Source of the DNA: Lenzites betulinus | Lineage: Eukaryota; Basidiomycota; Agaricomycetes; Polyporales; Polyporaceae | DNA length: 64,000 nucleotides | Reading direction: 5' to 3' | Assembly (NCBI GenBank): GCA_022264855.1 | Contig: JABYQU010000007.1 | Coordinates: 434,001 to 498,000 of the forward strand | Shown: in pieces, positions 10,975-22,179 of the stretch | How positions within the stretch are numbered: position 1 is the first letter of the stretch | How the letters are laid out: each line of letters starts with the position of its first letter | Translations under genes and position numbers: made by a program | Notes under the pieces: generated by a model | Database searches by the model: none | Seen by the model: only the letters and a program-made list of their open reading frames with translations | What the model was told of the DNA's origin: nothing

Positions 10975-12298
10975 TCACCCCATTTGGAGTATACTGAGAG
11001 CATCGAAGTAGCGATGCTTGACTGCGGCTCCTAGCTGAATTCTCGCCGAAGGGTCTGGATGTGTGAGTTTGCGTATAAGGTCGCACAACGATGAATTGTG
11101 CACCCGCGCCTACTTATATTCAAAACGATCCGACACCAATACAACAGTCAAACTCACCGAGATAGGTTTGACCTCTTCGAGCCGCCGAAGAGCCTCAACG
11201 TGATCCAGATCGGTAACAGAGTCCTCTCTGGAAGGATACTTGACCACGGCGGTTGGGCCATCAAAGACGAACGTGCCGGGAAACTCATTCTCGACGTTGA
11301 GCGCGTAATCCGTCGGGAACGGACCTACGAGTTTGTCCCAGGTCGCAAGATGTTCTTGGTCGCTGTCGACATCAGAACTAAAAAGAACGTCCACGAGATA
11401 AAGCTCCGAGATAACACAGCCCAGGGCGAATGTGTCAATTCCGTACGACCATGGCAGACCTAGCAATATGTCAAAATATCAGTCAACTTCCTGTAGCTAT
11501 AGGCCCGTCATACGCACCGAGCGAGACCTCTATGGCACGATACTGTCGTGTACTAACTCGGCCCATATTCCCAGCGGGAAGAATTGCGTCAACAACAGCC
11601 CCAAGGTCAAGGATACAGATCTGAGCAGCCACGAGTACTCTCTGCAATCAAATTGAGTGCTTCAAGACCATACACATAGATCGACATGACAGTCTACCTT
11701 CTCGTGGAAGCCGGTCACCGGGTCAAACCATTGAACAGTGGTAGTATCCGGACACTTCACGGCTATATTGTCCGGCTTCAGATCCGTGTGGATGATACCC
11801 AGGGAGTGAAGGTCTGATGGAGGCCTATCAACATGGATTACAGCCTGCGAGCGTATCAAAATCGCTTACAACATATACCAGACAGCATTTGGTACGCCAT
11901 TTCCATGATATGACGCCCGGGCAACGGTGCCAAACCAGAGAATCCCCTCAAGATATCGAGCAAGGTTCCATGGCAGAGTTCGAACACTATGCAGTGAAAA
12001 CCGTCGTGGTTCCCGCTACCTAGTACTTCTGCAAATAGACTTTGTGATCATCAGTGGAGGTTTTCGGAGCAGTATGCGGTACATACTTCACCCGTGGATC
12101 ACATCCTTCCACAAGCCGGCGATAGGTGAGCTGCTCTAGAGCGGTGTCCTGCTGCCGCTCTTCGTCGCGATGGAGTAGTTTTATAGCCACAACAGTTCCG
12201 GTGACGTTGTCCTCAGCTTTCACAACCGTGCCATAGCCTCCATAACCTAATCCGACAAGGACTTTATCTAAGTCGCATAAGCGAGTCAAGAACGCCAT
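10975..12298 (-). CDS. Compact eukaryotic protein kinase (SRPK/CLK/DYRK-like), about 342 aa, 6 exons
   Basis: Exons on the minus strand: 12298-12103, about 12025-11870, 11813-11698, 11641-11518, 11459-11158, 11109-10975. Motifs in order: glycine loop VGLGYGGYGTVVKAED near residue 16, VAIKLL lysine, an alpha-C glutamate in LEQLTY, HTDLKPDN catalytic loop, DLG in place of DFG, TRQYRAIEVSLG activation segment, WSYGIDTFALGCVISELY (APE-helix F region) and a terminal LTHPDPSARI. HTDLKPDN together with TRQYR[A/S]xE is typical of the CMGC kinases SRPK, CLK and DYRK. All junctions fit in phase except exon 1/2, where only a GTGATC donor gives the right phase; that link may be wrong or the gene may carry a lesion there. 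It is shorter than nuclear SRPKs because it lacks extensions. Likely an active kinase of an expanded fungal family (inference). Confidence 0.75.
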
Positions 12299-13779
12299 TT
12301 GGAGTCAAAGGAAACCCTTACAATGACCCATCAACAGATCCGACGAACGAGCACGATAAACGCTGCAATATGTTCAGTTCGGATCCAGTCATGGAGAACA
12401 GTCTCACACGTACGTTGTGCCATTCAGATGTGACGGTGGGTTGCGGGATAACAATCTTCGCATGGGGAATGGATGGCGACCGAGAGCCGTCAGAACTTTC
12501 GGTACTCGTAATGGCGATCCTATATCGAGAATTAGAACAAGACAGAACATGTACGGACCGAGGAACATCTCACCGATTGGAGTCACGACGACGTCCTCGT
12601 TCTCTGTCACTAGTCGACGCTTGCGAAGGGCTCGCGGCATGGAGTCAAGGAGGATTATACGGCGGGCGATGTCTGCCAGAAGACAAACTGAGCGAGTACT
12701 CCATATATACATACGTACATGCATATACATACACGCTTACATAACCGGTGGTTCACTTAGGCAGTGTTACAGTGTTACAGACAGCAACCAGTCCTCGAAC
12801 TTTGAAATCTTGCTCTATTGACTACACCAATCAGTGACGGCCAAATGTTCACATCGACACACCTGCTTGGGATACGTCTTGGGATACGTCATGTTGTTCG
12901 TACCGTAAGAGTGTAGGTACATCGCGCTTAGTAGGAATTTCTCATCGCCCAGTGCGGAAATCACCTCACTTCCCGGCCATCGTGTGCTCGAACAAGATAC
13001 CGATATGACTCGAGGATCATACACCGCCACTCGAGACGAAAGCGCTGACAACAGAACTTACCGATAAACGAGTCGATACCTATCAGACCTTCACGGATCA
13101 TATCCGCGATGTATTTCAAAAGCGGCACTGCGGGGGAAGGCGTTCAACTGCTCCGATAACATCTGCTCTGATAATGAGTCGTGACGCGGCATGCGGCCCT
13201 GTATGACTCATGCTACTGCTACGAATGCACACTTAGTAACAAGCTTGCAGTTGATAAACGCAACACACTCACGCCGTAGTTCCGTCGTAGTCGGTCCGAT
13301 GACTTCGGGCAAAGCACATACGCCAAAACCGACGGTTATATCGCAACGTTCCGGTATGTGCAGAGGCCAGTTGACAACGCAGTGGAGCATACACGAGAAA
13401 CACGTAGGTGTAGATCTATGAGTTGATCCAGCGATCCGTCAAGCGAGTGGGAAGACATAACTAACTTGAAGATGGGAGCGCCGACGTCCGTCGTCGCACC
13501 GCCCGTACCGCCTGCGTACTTATCAAGCGCTGAGCGCTGAGCGCCCAGCGTTCAACGTTCAAGTCTCAGATCTCGGATCTCAGAACCAGGCGCTCGACAG
13601 CGCTCGATAACTTCTCCTACCAACCTGCAGGGTACACGACCTGGGCACCAACGGCTCCATATCTCGGCAACTCTAGTTGACCATTCGACCGACACGTTAC
13701 AATATCAACAGGAATAATACTCGGGGAGTACCCCATCAACATCCACCGGCGAGCTCAAAACAATCCATTTCCTGAGTGT
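12299..13779. other. Intergenic, possible degraded coding pieces
   Basis: No complete gene could be spliced. On the minus strand around 13125-13062 there is a helical-looking open piece (LLKYIADMIREGLIGID) with a GTAAGT after it, and another near 13050-12815. They do not join into a recognisable protein. Near 13525-13560 is a small GCGCTGAGCGC inverted cluster that could belong to the Helitron 3' end. Confidence 0.35.
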
Positions 13780-16700
13780 TTACAAACCGCCGCTTTCGAA
13801 CAAGGCTTTTGTTGCACTGTCAAGGCTATCTATTCGATTGAGTTCATCCCTCAGCTCTTGAGATAAACGGGCACACAGCTTCGCGACTGAAAACGGGCGA
13901 AGGATTATTAATCCTTCAAGTGATCGAACTCGCGAAAGCATAACATATATGCCCTGCAACGATTTGGCGCTCTCGATATCAACGATGGCCTTGGTAAGTG
14001 ACTTCCCTTGACTCTTGTAGTCAGTGTATGCATAAGCAGGTATGATCGGCAGTTGTCTTCTAGTCACGGTTTTGACGGCCTTCTTACCGCCGACAGATAC
14101 AGTACACTTGAATCGTGTATTCTCAGGGAAAATAGGAACGATGTTGTCTTCAAGATCTGATGAAATACGCCCTGCGCCAGGTACATGTACATACGCTACC
14201 GTTGCACGTGGCTTACCATCTTTCAGCTCGTATAGCACATCGCGAATAGTTCCCTCTGCCCCGTTTACAATACGTTTGCTAAACGCTAAATTCTCACGTA
14301 GCATTACCCGCATCCCCTTGAACAACGGCAAGTGTCCAAGCGAGTCCTCTGTTGCGTTGGATGGCAACTTCCACAAACCACGTTGTATGTCACCTTCCGC
14401 AGGTGAACTGCCGATCTTATCTGTCGAGTAGAACAAAGTCACCTCCTCACCGGCACGTTTGGCCTTATGCGTGATAATTCGCGTGTTCAACGCATCCCTC
14501 AAGGCTTTCGTCCCAACAATTATAGGTGCGTCAGCAAAGTCTTCGATCGCTCCAGGATGGTCGCGAGCAATAGTATGCATGATACGTCTGTACAGTACAT
14601 CCGTGTCACGTTTATCCTGGATGTTGTCGGCACCATGATCCTGGGCCTCCCCACAACGGATCCGATTCAACAAACTTGCATATATCGGGTCATTACGCTG
14701 ACGTTGGTTCTTAGTTAGTTTAACGACAGTTTTAACGAGCCGCCACAGATAAATTCCCTGCAAGTTCTCAGCACCTTTATGATCGCGTATAGTCTGAAGA
14801 CCAGGGTTGTTTATCAGCTTATGGTTGTACAACGTCGATGCATGTACCGGCTTCAATTGTCCAAAATCACCCGTGAATATCATGTTAACTCCCCCGAAAG
14901 GTAAGCTTGCAAATCCGCCTTCGTTCGACTTGGCTTGTTGAAGACGCTTCGATATCTCAGCCAGGAACCGTGCACCAATCATCGAAACCTCGTCGATAAT
15001 AAAGTATTTGACTGGTTTCCACAATTTCTGCAACTCCTCCAATGTGCGTTTACTTTTTCCCGGCATCATCATCAGTGAATGCACAGTAAAGCCATCAATA
15101 TTCAATGCTGCAGCACCCGTAGGTGCACCCACCAGAATCTCTCTTCCACGCCCTAACAAGTCAAATAAGCGGAGTACAGCCTTCACTACGTGAGTTTTTC
15201 CCGTGCCGCCAACACCGGCAATGTACATCAGTAGCTGAGCAGTATCCTTATGGACATGATGAGCCACGATACGAAACGCTCTCTCCTGCTCAGTGTTGGC
15301 ATTCAAATGCATCTCTTGTACGACCTGCTCAATAACACGTTCCACAGGATCGAGGTTCGTTACATCATCCGTTTCAATGGTATCTCCTACTACTGCGTTG
15401 GCATGCGGAACTGATGATGTTACCACGTTTTCTATCACGTCGTGTATCCTACGCCTCTTCTGTGCTCTAGTGTCGACACTCCCGTCATCGTCATTGAAAG
15501 TAGGTCGACGCTGCCGCTTCAAATTACGCATGATCGCTGATTGCTGCAGCATACGTGGCTCGTCATCGTCTCGCTGGACACGAATTGTGTATGCAATACC
15601 GCCTGCTGTGTTCGGATCGTGAGCGATACAGGAATCGAGAGCGTCGGCCGGCATGCCAAAACATCGGTCAACTAGCTCTCTAGCCCGTCCACCTATACTG
15701 GCGTCGAGCACTTGCTGAGAAGCGGAAAGCTCATAAACATACTCGTGAGAATCACTATGGTAAGAGCTATCAAACAGTTGGAAGGGTTGGTTTTCGCTTT
15801 CATCGAAACCTGTCGTGGACGGGTGCGCACCGGCTGGTAGACCATCACTCAATAATGCTAGTGCTTCCGCTCGACGCATATCACGGAATGCATCCCGAGC
15901 ATCCCTGCACTCCGTGAGTACATTCATATTGTTTATAATGCTAAGACGAGTCTCTGATAAACTATGTCGTTGACGTTCGAAAGCTTCCGTCCACGTTTCG
16001 CCATCATGAAATAGATCAGACGCACGCCGCCATGGTATAAATAGGATGAGCATCATGCGAGACCATCGATCCTTCTCCTGTGCGTCTTTATCTGGTCGCG
16101 GTGTACGTTCACCGAGTATAACAGGCACCGTCCACACAGTGCGCTTCCGTAAACGATGTGTACTATATTGTGTATGTTGATCGGAAGAGAACATCCCCCG
16201 AAGTTCTGCAACGCGTCCCCTTCTCCTCCGCTGTGGCTGTACGTCGTCTTCTTCCGTATCAAGGTTATGAGAACTAGACTTTATCTTCTCTTTGTCAGTC
16301 ATACCAACGAATTCGTACAATGACATCGCTTCAAAGACGGGATCAAGACTACGGTATATGTAATCTTGCTGCTGATTTTGAGATGATATTGACCCATCTC
16401 GCTCAAGTGTGAGTACGAATGATTCTTCTATACTCTGACTGGCATCAAGGTGAGCAACCTGACTTGATGTGTCGTCCCCTATCGGCTGCTCCATCGAATT
16501 TGAAGTGTTCACCATGTCAGGATCATCTCCAGCGACCTCTGTGTCGACATCAAGCATCTCCGTGTCCAGATCTAAGCTGCCAATACCACGATTAGGTACC
16601 AAAACATCCACATCCAACAATCCATTGTCGACAACCACACCCTCTATATCGACCACCGATACTTCAATGGCTCTACCGGTAGTTCCAACGCTATCAGCAT

Positions 16701-19700
16701 TGAGCAATGTCGAATCGCTGTCAGCTGACATGGGAACGTCCGTAGTCTCCAGATTGGAGTCGCCCAGGACATTAACACGGTTACCTGACACGCCGCGAAA
16801 TAATCTATCAAATGACCCCCAGTGCAAAACACGAAATGAATGACTGGTGTACGTATCGCCGCCTCCGACCACGTAACTCATAATCTGCTGGTGAGATACT
16901 TCCTGTCGCGATATCATCCGATTCACAGCAATAGTGAGTGCACCCTTATGATTTCCCGTCTCCGGATGAATAACCATCTGTGGGAATTTCTCGTTCGTAC
17001 GCTGGATAGCGTACGATAACGCACCAAGCCCATCGTGCATAGGTAGGGAAGCTTTCGTGATATAATCGGTAATGTAATACAACAAAGCTTTTGCGACTTC
17101 CCCGGAGCCAATAAACTTGAATTCCATGTTACACTTCATCAGGAACATCACTAAGTCGTTATAGCTAGCAATACGCGGATGCAACCTCCTCAAGATCAGT
17201 GCGCCAGTTTCGTCATCGAGATGGGTACTGGCACAGGTTGTTCCATCGATCCGCATTCTACAGAGTATATCGCGCTGTGCTACGTCTTCAGGTATCTTTC
17301 CGCCTGGGACATATTTGAAGCACGTCGACTGATGTTCATGCCAGTTAAATTCTTTGACCAACTCGGTCACATACGCATCAAACGCGGTGTCAAAATCCTC
17401 TGTGTTTTGGAAATCACGAATCAACGGGGACTGAACAGCACCTGGATGAGGGTTGCCGGTTTCATCAGCGCGTTTAGGTCGTGGAAGAGGTTTGCCATCT
17501 TGTTCTTGTATGACATCGATGGTGTCTGGAAGCTCACATTTGATGATAGACTCCACCCACCTGAACATCCGGTCCCGATACGCTTCAGACGAAGCCATCT
17601 TATCTTGTAACGTCTGCGGAGAAAGATGTCCCTCCAGCCATATTAGCATGTGACAGTGAAGAGTTCCGCGCCCTTGAGCTTCAACCGTGCCATAGTAAGC
17701 CTTACATTTCCCAAACAATCCGTTCCCGGACCTTCCAAACCTGAGAATTGTGTGAACGAACTGACTAATCATCTTATGGAAAAAGCGCGCACAGGCAGAT
17801 GGATTACTTGCAGCAAGCCTCGATCGATCCCATCGCGACAACTCTTCTCCGCGCAAGACGGTCTCTGCATCAATCTCGTGTCCCGAATACAGACGAACGA
17901 GAGGATGATCCCTATCGGAAGGATTCAACGTCACAAACAAGGTAGGAGTCCCTTGAAAATTGATCAAAGCCCGTATCTGATTTCGCAGCATCACTTTATA
18001 GCCGTTAGAGCCCGGAAGATCATGCGAGACCGTGTTCAGACGTGAAAGAAGGCGTACAATTGCCAACTCCTCTTCACCCTGTGGTCTATAACGAGGATCC
18101 TCCGTATACCTGGCCGTCAGTGCGTCCAACTTCTGCGTATCTATAGCCAACAATTTCTGTATAACATCGTCTCGCTGAGACTCAGGTACACGAAACGTTA
18201 CTGAATCTAAGACAGCTTTTTTCTGGCGAATGTTATAGAAGACGAATGCAAAATCCGGATCGTTACGAAAAGGGGACCCCTCCACCATCAACAGGTACTT
18301 CAATTGCTGTTCGAGCGTAATCTTCCTTTCACGGTCTGGGTGAAAGAATGCTCCGATACCCCACGGATCAAGATGTGGGAATAGCCAAGACAGGAGCTCG
18401 CTATTCTCGAAATCTGGGATGAACCGCGACCCGGCTTGTGATTGCACGAATCTTCCCCCGTGCAAGCAGTGAGCCACCGCTGTTCTCTGCATGCTATCGA
18501 GATTGACTGGTGAGTCGTCACCGTCTGTATACCCTACGGTTTCAATCAACATATCGTCCCCCGGAGATGGCACAAATTCATTCTGTCCCGGTATGTACCC
18601 CTCCGTCGCACCTTCTACGGCATCACTGCTACGGATATGCCCAATCTCCATCGAACAAGGTATCCCGACCTCCTTGGCAGACGTACCTTCACCAAACAAA
18701 TTATCCATGTTACGCTGACTATACCCACGGAATCCTTCTGACACACGATATGACAGATTGTGCCGGAGCAGAAACTCGATCATGGATTTTACTCGCGACT
18801 TCCGCACAAGAACCGGTCCTAACTTCTCAATGTTCCTCAAGGTTGGTTTCTGTTCCCCGACGAATACTGCGCATACGCTGTCTCTGATTGCATCGTTACC
18901 AGGAGGTAAAACATCATTCAGGTGCGCGGCATCTTGCGGATGGATGGCAATATTACCTTTGACACAACTTTGCGAGACACTCGGATCCGTCCCGTATAAA
19001 TAGTGATTTTTCATCTGGCAGAACTTGAATGATATTGTACTGGCACGGGCTCGCGCAATCAGCATCCGCTCCATTTGTGTGGATTCCTGGAACGCAGTAG
19101 CAACCTCGTCTGGTAGTCTATCGTGAGCGTAGTACAACCAATTCGCCAGCGCATACTTTGGCAACACCTCGTTCTTCATGTCTTTGCCGCATTCGTTGCA
19201 AACCAAGATATTGTCAGCGCTCTCGGTGTTCACCAGCCCTTTTGGATGTAGAATCGCCCCGCTGTATGCATCGCGGTTATAAGTTATGGGTAGAACGTAT
19301 GTGGGAAGATGATCATTACGAAGCAGAGAAAGGCTCAGTGTATGCGGATTCTCGTATGTAACGAGCGTCGGGGGTGTCAGACGTCCGCAAATTGCACATA
19401 CGAGATTCGTCAAAGAAGCCGCAGACATAGCTTCTTCCCATTCGATTATGATCGCACGACGTGTAGCACTATCTACGATATCTAGATACGAGTCATCCTC
19501 GCTATTTTGCGTCTCGGAGGCATCTACTCCTGTGCCGCTATCCAGGTGTAAATGAGAGTTGGTAGCGACCGGTTCTTCTCTCTCAGGCGGTACAGCATCA
19601 TTAGCTTTAACACGAGTCCGCGAACGCGAAGCTTGTGCACGCGGACCACTAAGAACTTGAAATATATATTCTACACTCCTACAACCGCTAGACCCACAGT

Positions 19701-19923
19701 CGTGAGCTGCTAGGAGCTGTGATGCACAATCAACATCAACATTTTTCGCAGGAACCCGTATACCATGGACCCGACACAACGCTTTCAACTGCCCTAAACG
19801 CCAAAATCCGTATAACTGAATCACTTCAGGCAAAGAACACATCAGTACCAGATCACCTCCTTTTGACTGCGCACTACCGACATGGGACGCTTGGAGACAT
19901 GACGCAAATCTGAACTGAAACAT
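13780..19923 (-). CDS. Helitron Rep/helicase transposase, intact single exon, about 2047 aa
   Basis: This is one uninterrupted frame. I choose the ATG at 19923, because the nominal start four residues upstream is TTG. The N-terminal third contains a zinc-type CxxC patch and a DUF6570-like segment (LPKYALANWLYYAHDRLPDE). Around residue 757 is the HUH motif (GRGTLHCHMLIWLEG) and around residue 949 the two-tyrosine motif YYITDYITK, the pair that makes a Helitron Rep nuclease. The C-terminal part is a Pif1-family SF1 helicase: Walker A GVGGTGKTH near residue 1572, Walker B YFIIDEVSMIG near 1641, and a terminal YTDYKSQGKSLTKAIVD motif. Known role: rolling-circle transposition by cutting one strand and unwinding it. 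Length and motifs are complete, so the copy may be autonomous. No intron or stop is seen. Confidence 0.95.
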   Translation of the reverse strand: MFQFRFASCLQASHVGSAQSKGGDLVLMCSLPEVIQLYGFWRLGQLKALCRVHGIRVPAKNVDVDCASQLLAAHDCGSSGCRSVEYIFQVLSGPRAQASRSRTRVKANDAVPPEREEPVATNSHLHLDSGTGVDASETQNSEDDSYLDIVDSATRRAIIIEWEEAMSAASLTNLVCAICGRLTPPTLVTYENPHTLSLSLLRNDHLPTYVLPITYNRDAYSGAILHPKGLVNTESADNILVCNECGKDMKNEVLPKYALANWLYYAHDRLPDEVATAFQESTQMERMLIARARASTISFKFCQMKNHYLYGTDPSVSQSCVKGNIAIHPQDAAHLNDVLPPGNDAIRDSVCAVFVGEQKPTLRNIEKLGPVLVRKSRVKSMIEFLLRHNLSYRVSEGFRGYSQRNMDNLFGEGTSAKEVGIPCSMEIGHIRSSDAVEGATEGYIPGQNEFVPSPGDDMLIETVGYTDGDDSPVNLDSMQRTAVAHCLHGGRFVQSQAGSRFIPDFENSELLSWLFPHLDPWGIGAFFHPDRERKITLEQQLKYLLMVEGSPFRNDPDFAFVFYNIRQKKAVLDSVTFRVPESQRDDVIQKLLAIDTQKLDALTARYTEDPRYRPQGEEELAIVRLLSRLNTVSHDLPGSNGYKVMLRNQIRALINFQGTPTLFVTLNPSDRDHPLVRLYSGHEIDAETVLRGEELSRWDRSRLAASNPSACARFFHKMISQFVHTILRFGRSGNGLFGKCKAYYGTVEAQGRGTLHCHMLIWLEGHLSPQTLQDKMASSEAYRDRMFRWVESIIKCELPDTIDVIQEQDGKPLPRPKRADETGNPHPGAVQSPLIRDFQNTEDFDTAFDAYVTELVKEFNWHEHQSTCFKYVPGGKIPEDVAQRDILCRMRIDGTTCASTHLDDETGALILRRLHPRIASYNDLVMFLMKCNMEFKFIGSGEVAKALLYYITDYITKASLPMHDGLGALSYAIQRTNEKFPQMVIHPETGNHKGALTIAVNRMISRQEVSHQQIMSYVVGGGDTYTSHSFRVLHWGSFDRLFRGVSGNRVNVLGDSNLETTDVPMSADSDSTLLNADSVGTTGRAIEVSVVDIEGVVVDNGLLDVDVLVPNRGIGSLDLDTEMLDVDTEVAGDDPDMVNTSNSMEQPIGDDTSSQVAHLDASQSIEESFVLTLERDGSISSQNQQQDYIYRSLDPVFEAMSLYEFVGMTDKEKIKSSSHNLDTEEDDVQPQRRRRGRVAELRGMFSSDQHTQYSTHRLRKRTVWTVPVILGERTPRPDKDAQEKDRWSRMMLILFIPWRRASDLFHDGETWTEAFERQRHSLSETRLSIINNMNVLTECRDARDAFRDMRRAEALALLSDGLPAGAHPSTTGFDESENQPFQLFDSSYHSDSHEYVYELSASQQVLDASIGGRARELVDRCFGMPADALDSCIAHDPNTAGGIAYTIRVQRDDDEPRMLQQSAIMRNLKRQRRPTFNDDDGSVDTRAQKRRRIHDVIENVVTSSVPHANAVVGDTIETDDVTNLDPVERVIEQVVQEMHLNANTEQERAFRIVAHHVHKDTAQLLMYIAGVGGTGKTHVVKAVLRLFDLLGRGREILVGAPTGAAALNIDGFTVHSLMMMPGKSKRTLEELQKLWKPVKYFIIDEVSMIGARFLAEISKRLQQAKSNEGGFASLPFGGVNMIFTGDFGQLKPVHASTLYNHKLINNPGLQTIRDHKGAENLQGIYLWRLVKTVVKLTKNQRQRNDPIYASLLNRIRCGEAQDHGADNIQDKRDTDVLYRRIMHTIARDHPGAIEDFADAPIIVGTKALRDALNTRIITHKAKRAGEEVTLFYSTDKIGSSPAEGDIQRGLWKLPSNATEDSLGHLPLFKGMRVMLRENLAFSKRIVNGAEGTIRDVLYELKDGKPRATVAYVHVPGAGRISSDLEDNIVPIFPENTRFKCTVSVGGKKAVKTVTRRQLPIIPAYAYTDYKSQGKSLTKAIVDIESAKSLQGIYVMLSRVRSLEGLIILRPFSVAKLCARLSQELRDELNRIDSLDSATKALFESGGL
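13780..19923 (-). mobile_element. Helitron DNA transposon (ends not defined)
   Basis: Extent given is only the coding core. Helitrons start TC and end CTRR after a short hairpin, inserted between A and T, without inverted repeats or target duplication. I looked for these in 13440-13780 and 19933-20450 and found hairpins (GCGC-TGA-GCGC near 13530, AGATC-TCG-GATCT near 13570, TACTC-GGG-GAGTA near 13720) but no unambiguous terminus, so the true element is probably somewhat longer than shown. Confidence 0.8.
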
Positions 19924-20431
19924 GGTATCCAAATGAGCACGGGAGATCGATCGCGGAATTGCCTGCAGACGGCCATCAATAACAGATAGATAGATTGCCT
20001 GAACAGCTATGGTGGATCACAACAACCGACAATATTTCGCGAAGAGCATCATGACAACGGCATACAGCATCAGCACGCACAAGGCGGCGGTTTATCGGAG
20101 GGGAGGAAGTTAGTCATGTTCAGAGATATTGCCATATAACGTACCAGCGCAAGAAACATCCTGTGATTCAGCATTACCCGCTAAAGGGCCCGACGACCCA
20201 GCTGAGACATATCAGTGAAGAAACGGGGCACAAGAGCAGATAGACGTACGTGTGGTTAGCTGCACAGAGCTAACTCGCTCTTCGGGACCGAGACATCGCC
20301 CTAACGAAGATATCAAACATATACCGCAAGAGGAGAGACCGCACAGACGTACCCAGAACGCTCGGTTCTCCAGATGAAGTAGGAATCGAGGCGGAGGACA
20401 ATAGCGGAGACCCAGAAATACCTGCTACAGA

Positions 20432-20491
20432 CACTGGGTGAAGCGCCGGATTTTAAGTTTACAGCATCGGCTTCGAATGCCGGGATTCGAC
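20432..20491 (+). repeat. 60-bp inverted repeat, arm 1, tRNA-Leu-like
   Basis: Perfect reverse complement of 21443-21502. Read on the plus strand it resembles the inner part of a tRNA-Leu(UAA): GCGCCGGATTTTAAG (anticodon-arm-like), a GCAT..ATGC variable-arm hairpin, then GGGATTCGAC (box-B-like). The acceptor stem is absent and the anticodon stem does not pair, so it is not a working tRNA. Most likely a tRNA-derived SINE piece or a captured tRNA fragment (inference). Confidence 0.7.
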
Positions 20492-21442
20492 TCAAATGCT
20501 TTTGACATTTCGGGGACATTCCACAGATTAAAGCATGGCACTCGGATTATCACGTTCCGGAGAGGTTCCTACGACATTTCTGCCACATAACACGGACATT
20601 ATGGGACCCTAGCATCTCAGCGCTGGTTTCTGCCAGCAGCACGCCGCCTGCATATCGGCTGCATTGCACACAAAATTCCCGATACCAATCGCCCCAGCCC
20701 GCGACCGAGTGCTCGTATGCGACAGGTCAAATAAACATATGGATTGCAGAGCATGCTAAGTACAACAGTAGTACTACTACACACCCACAGCCAAATGTGA
20801 AAGCTCACCGGTATACCGGAGTCCACCTACGTTATACTGTGTCCAGTTTACCTTCATGCAGCATTCGCGGGGGCCAATTCTGGTACCAAATAAGAACTTA
20901 CATGGCTGGATGGGAAACAGCTTACCTAGTAGGAGATTCACATACCGGATTCCACAGATAGATAGTCCCAGGCAGAGATAGACAGTCCCAAACAGCGAGC
21001 TCCCAGTTCAGTGAAAACACGAACAGAGGCCGCTGATATATCAGTTAGTATTAGCCACATATGCACTGCAGATAAGTTGTGAACGTTCGAGAACCGCTCA
21101 CCTATTAGTTAGTACTCGGTAATGAGGGGAGACTTACTGTATGCAAGTATCCTCGAAGCTATGATATATATCAAAATCAGCATGACTTACGCCAGCCTAC
21201 CAGAATCCCGCAGGTGTGATTGCACACCAGGATATCGCGGTGAGATGGCGGGAGAGGGCAAGAGCATGAACGAGCAGCCGCAGAGGACGTGAACTACAGT
21301 TTTAGGTTTGTTCTGACTTTGAATTTACAATGACGTGTATACCTTGGAGCACAAGCATGTCGATAGTATTTGTATATGATCCGTGGATTGCAGCGAGATT
21401 GCGAAAAAACAGGAATGCAAGTGCAATGTGGAGCACATCTGG

Positions 21443-21502
21443 GTCGAATCCCGGCATTCGAAGCCGATGCTGTAAACTTAAAATCCGGCGCTTCACCCAG
21501 TG
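21443..21502 (-). repeat. 60-bp inverted repeat, arm 2, tRNA-Leu-like
   Basis: Identical to 20432-20491 in opposite orientation, 951 bp away. Similarity stops abruptly at both ends, consistent with two independent insertions or with paired ends of a foldback element. The sequence between the arms has no coding signal. Confidence 0.7.
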
Positions 21503-22179
21503 AGAGTGAGCATAGAAATCACAATGCTACACGTCATATACCTTCGCCGAGGGTGTTCATAGGCAACGTAATCAAATGGAGAGCTCGGAAGAGAGTGGTA
21601 TGTAGTATCCTGGCACCGATTGAACAATTAATGGGATGGGAAGGAGAGCGAAAGCGCGTAGTGAGTTATATACTGCCTGCCGTGCGAAATCTTGCTTTGC
21701 GTTGAGAAGCACGTGAGCGTTCATGGCTTGTGACTATCACGAGGTAACATGAGGAGCGTGATGTGACGGTCACTGAGGAGCGTGATTCTGCCCCCTAAGA
21801 CCTGTCCTACTTACGTAGTCCAGGGATACTGGCATGGGTCCTAGTGCAGAGCTCTCAGGAGCCGCAAGCAACGCCGACGACGGATCATGATGGTTGTCAG
21901 CACGAGCGACATATAGCCGCATAGCTAGCTGTGGAGAGGACATACGACACGCACGGAGCCCATTCCTTGAGCCGCAGGTAGTAAAATAGCTGGTTTTGGA
22001 CACATGTACAGAGTAAGTGAGGGAGGCAGAACTCGAATGGCAGGGATTCCGAAGAGCCGGAGGCTCGAAGAACTCGATTCCAATTTCCCTAGGGCGGGGG
22101 TGTCTGAGTCCGAGCTCCTGTCGTGCTTTCTTCCTCCTCCTCGCAGTCCTACCCCTGCCCAACGATCTCTTCTGAGGTT

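Larger units (their letters stand above)
19924..22179. other. Non-coding flank of the Helitron
   Basis: No gene recognised. It contains the two inverted 60-bp tRNA-like repeats listed separately, and near 20957-20990 two copies of a GATAGxCAGTCCCA-like motif. Part of it may be Helitron 5' sequence. Confidence 0.45.

Noticed and set aside
12815..13480. Coding-like minus-strand pieces (LLKYIADMIREGLIGID and neighbours)
   Set aside because: Could not be spliced into one frame with acceptable junctions and no family was recognised; may be a decayed gene.
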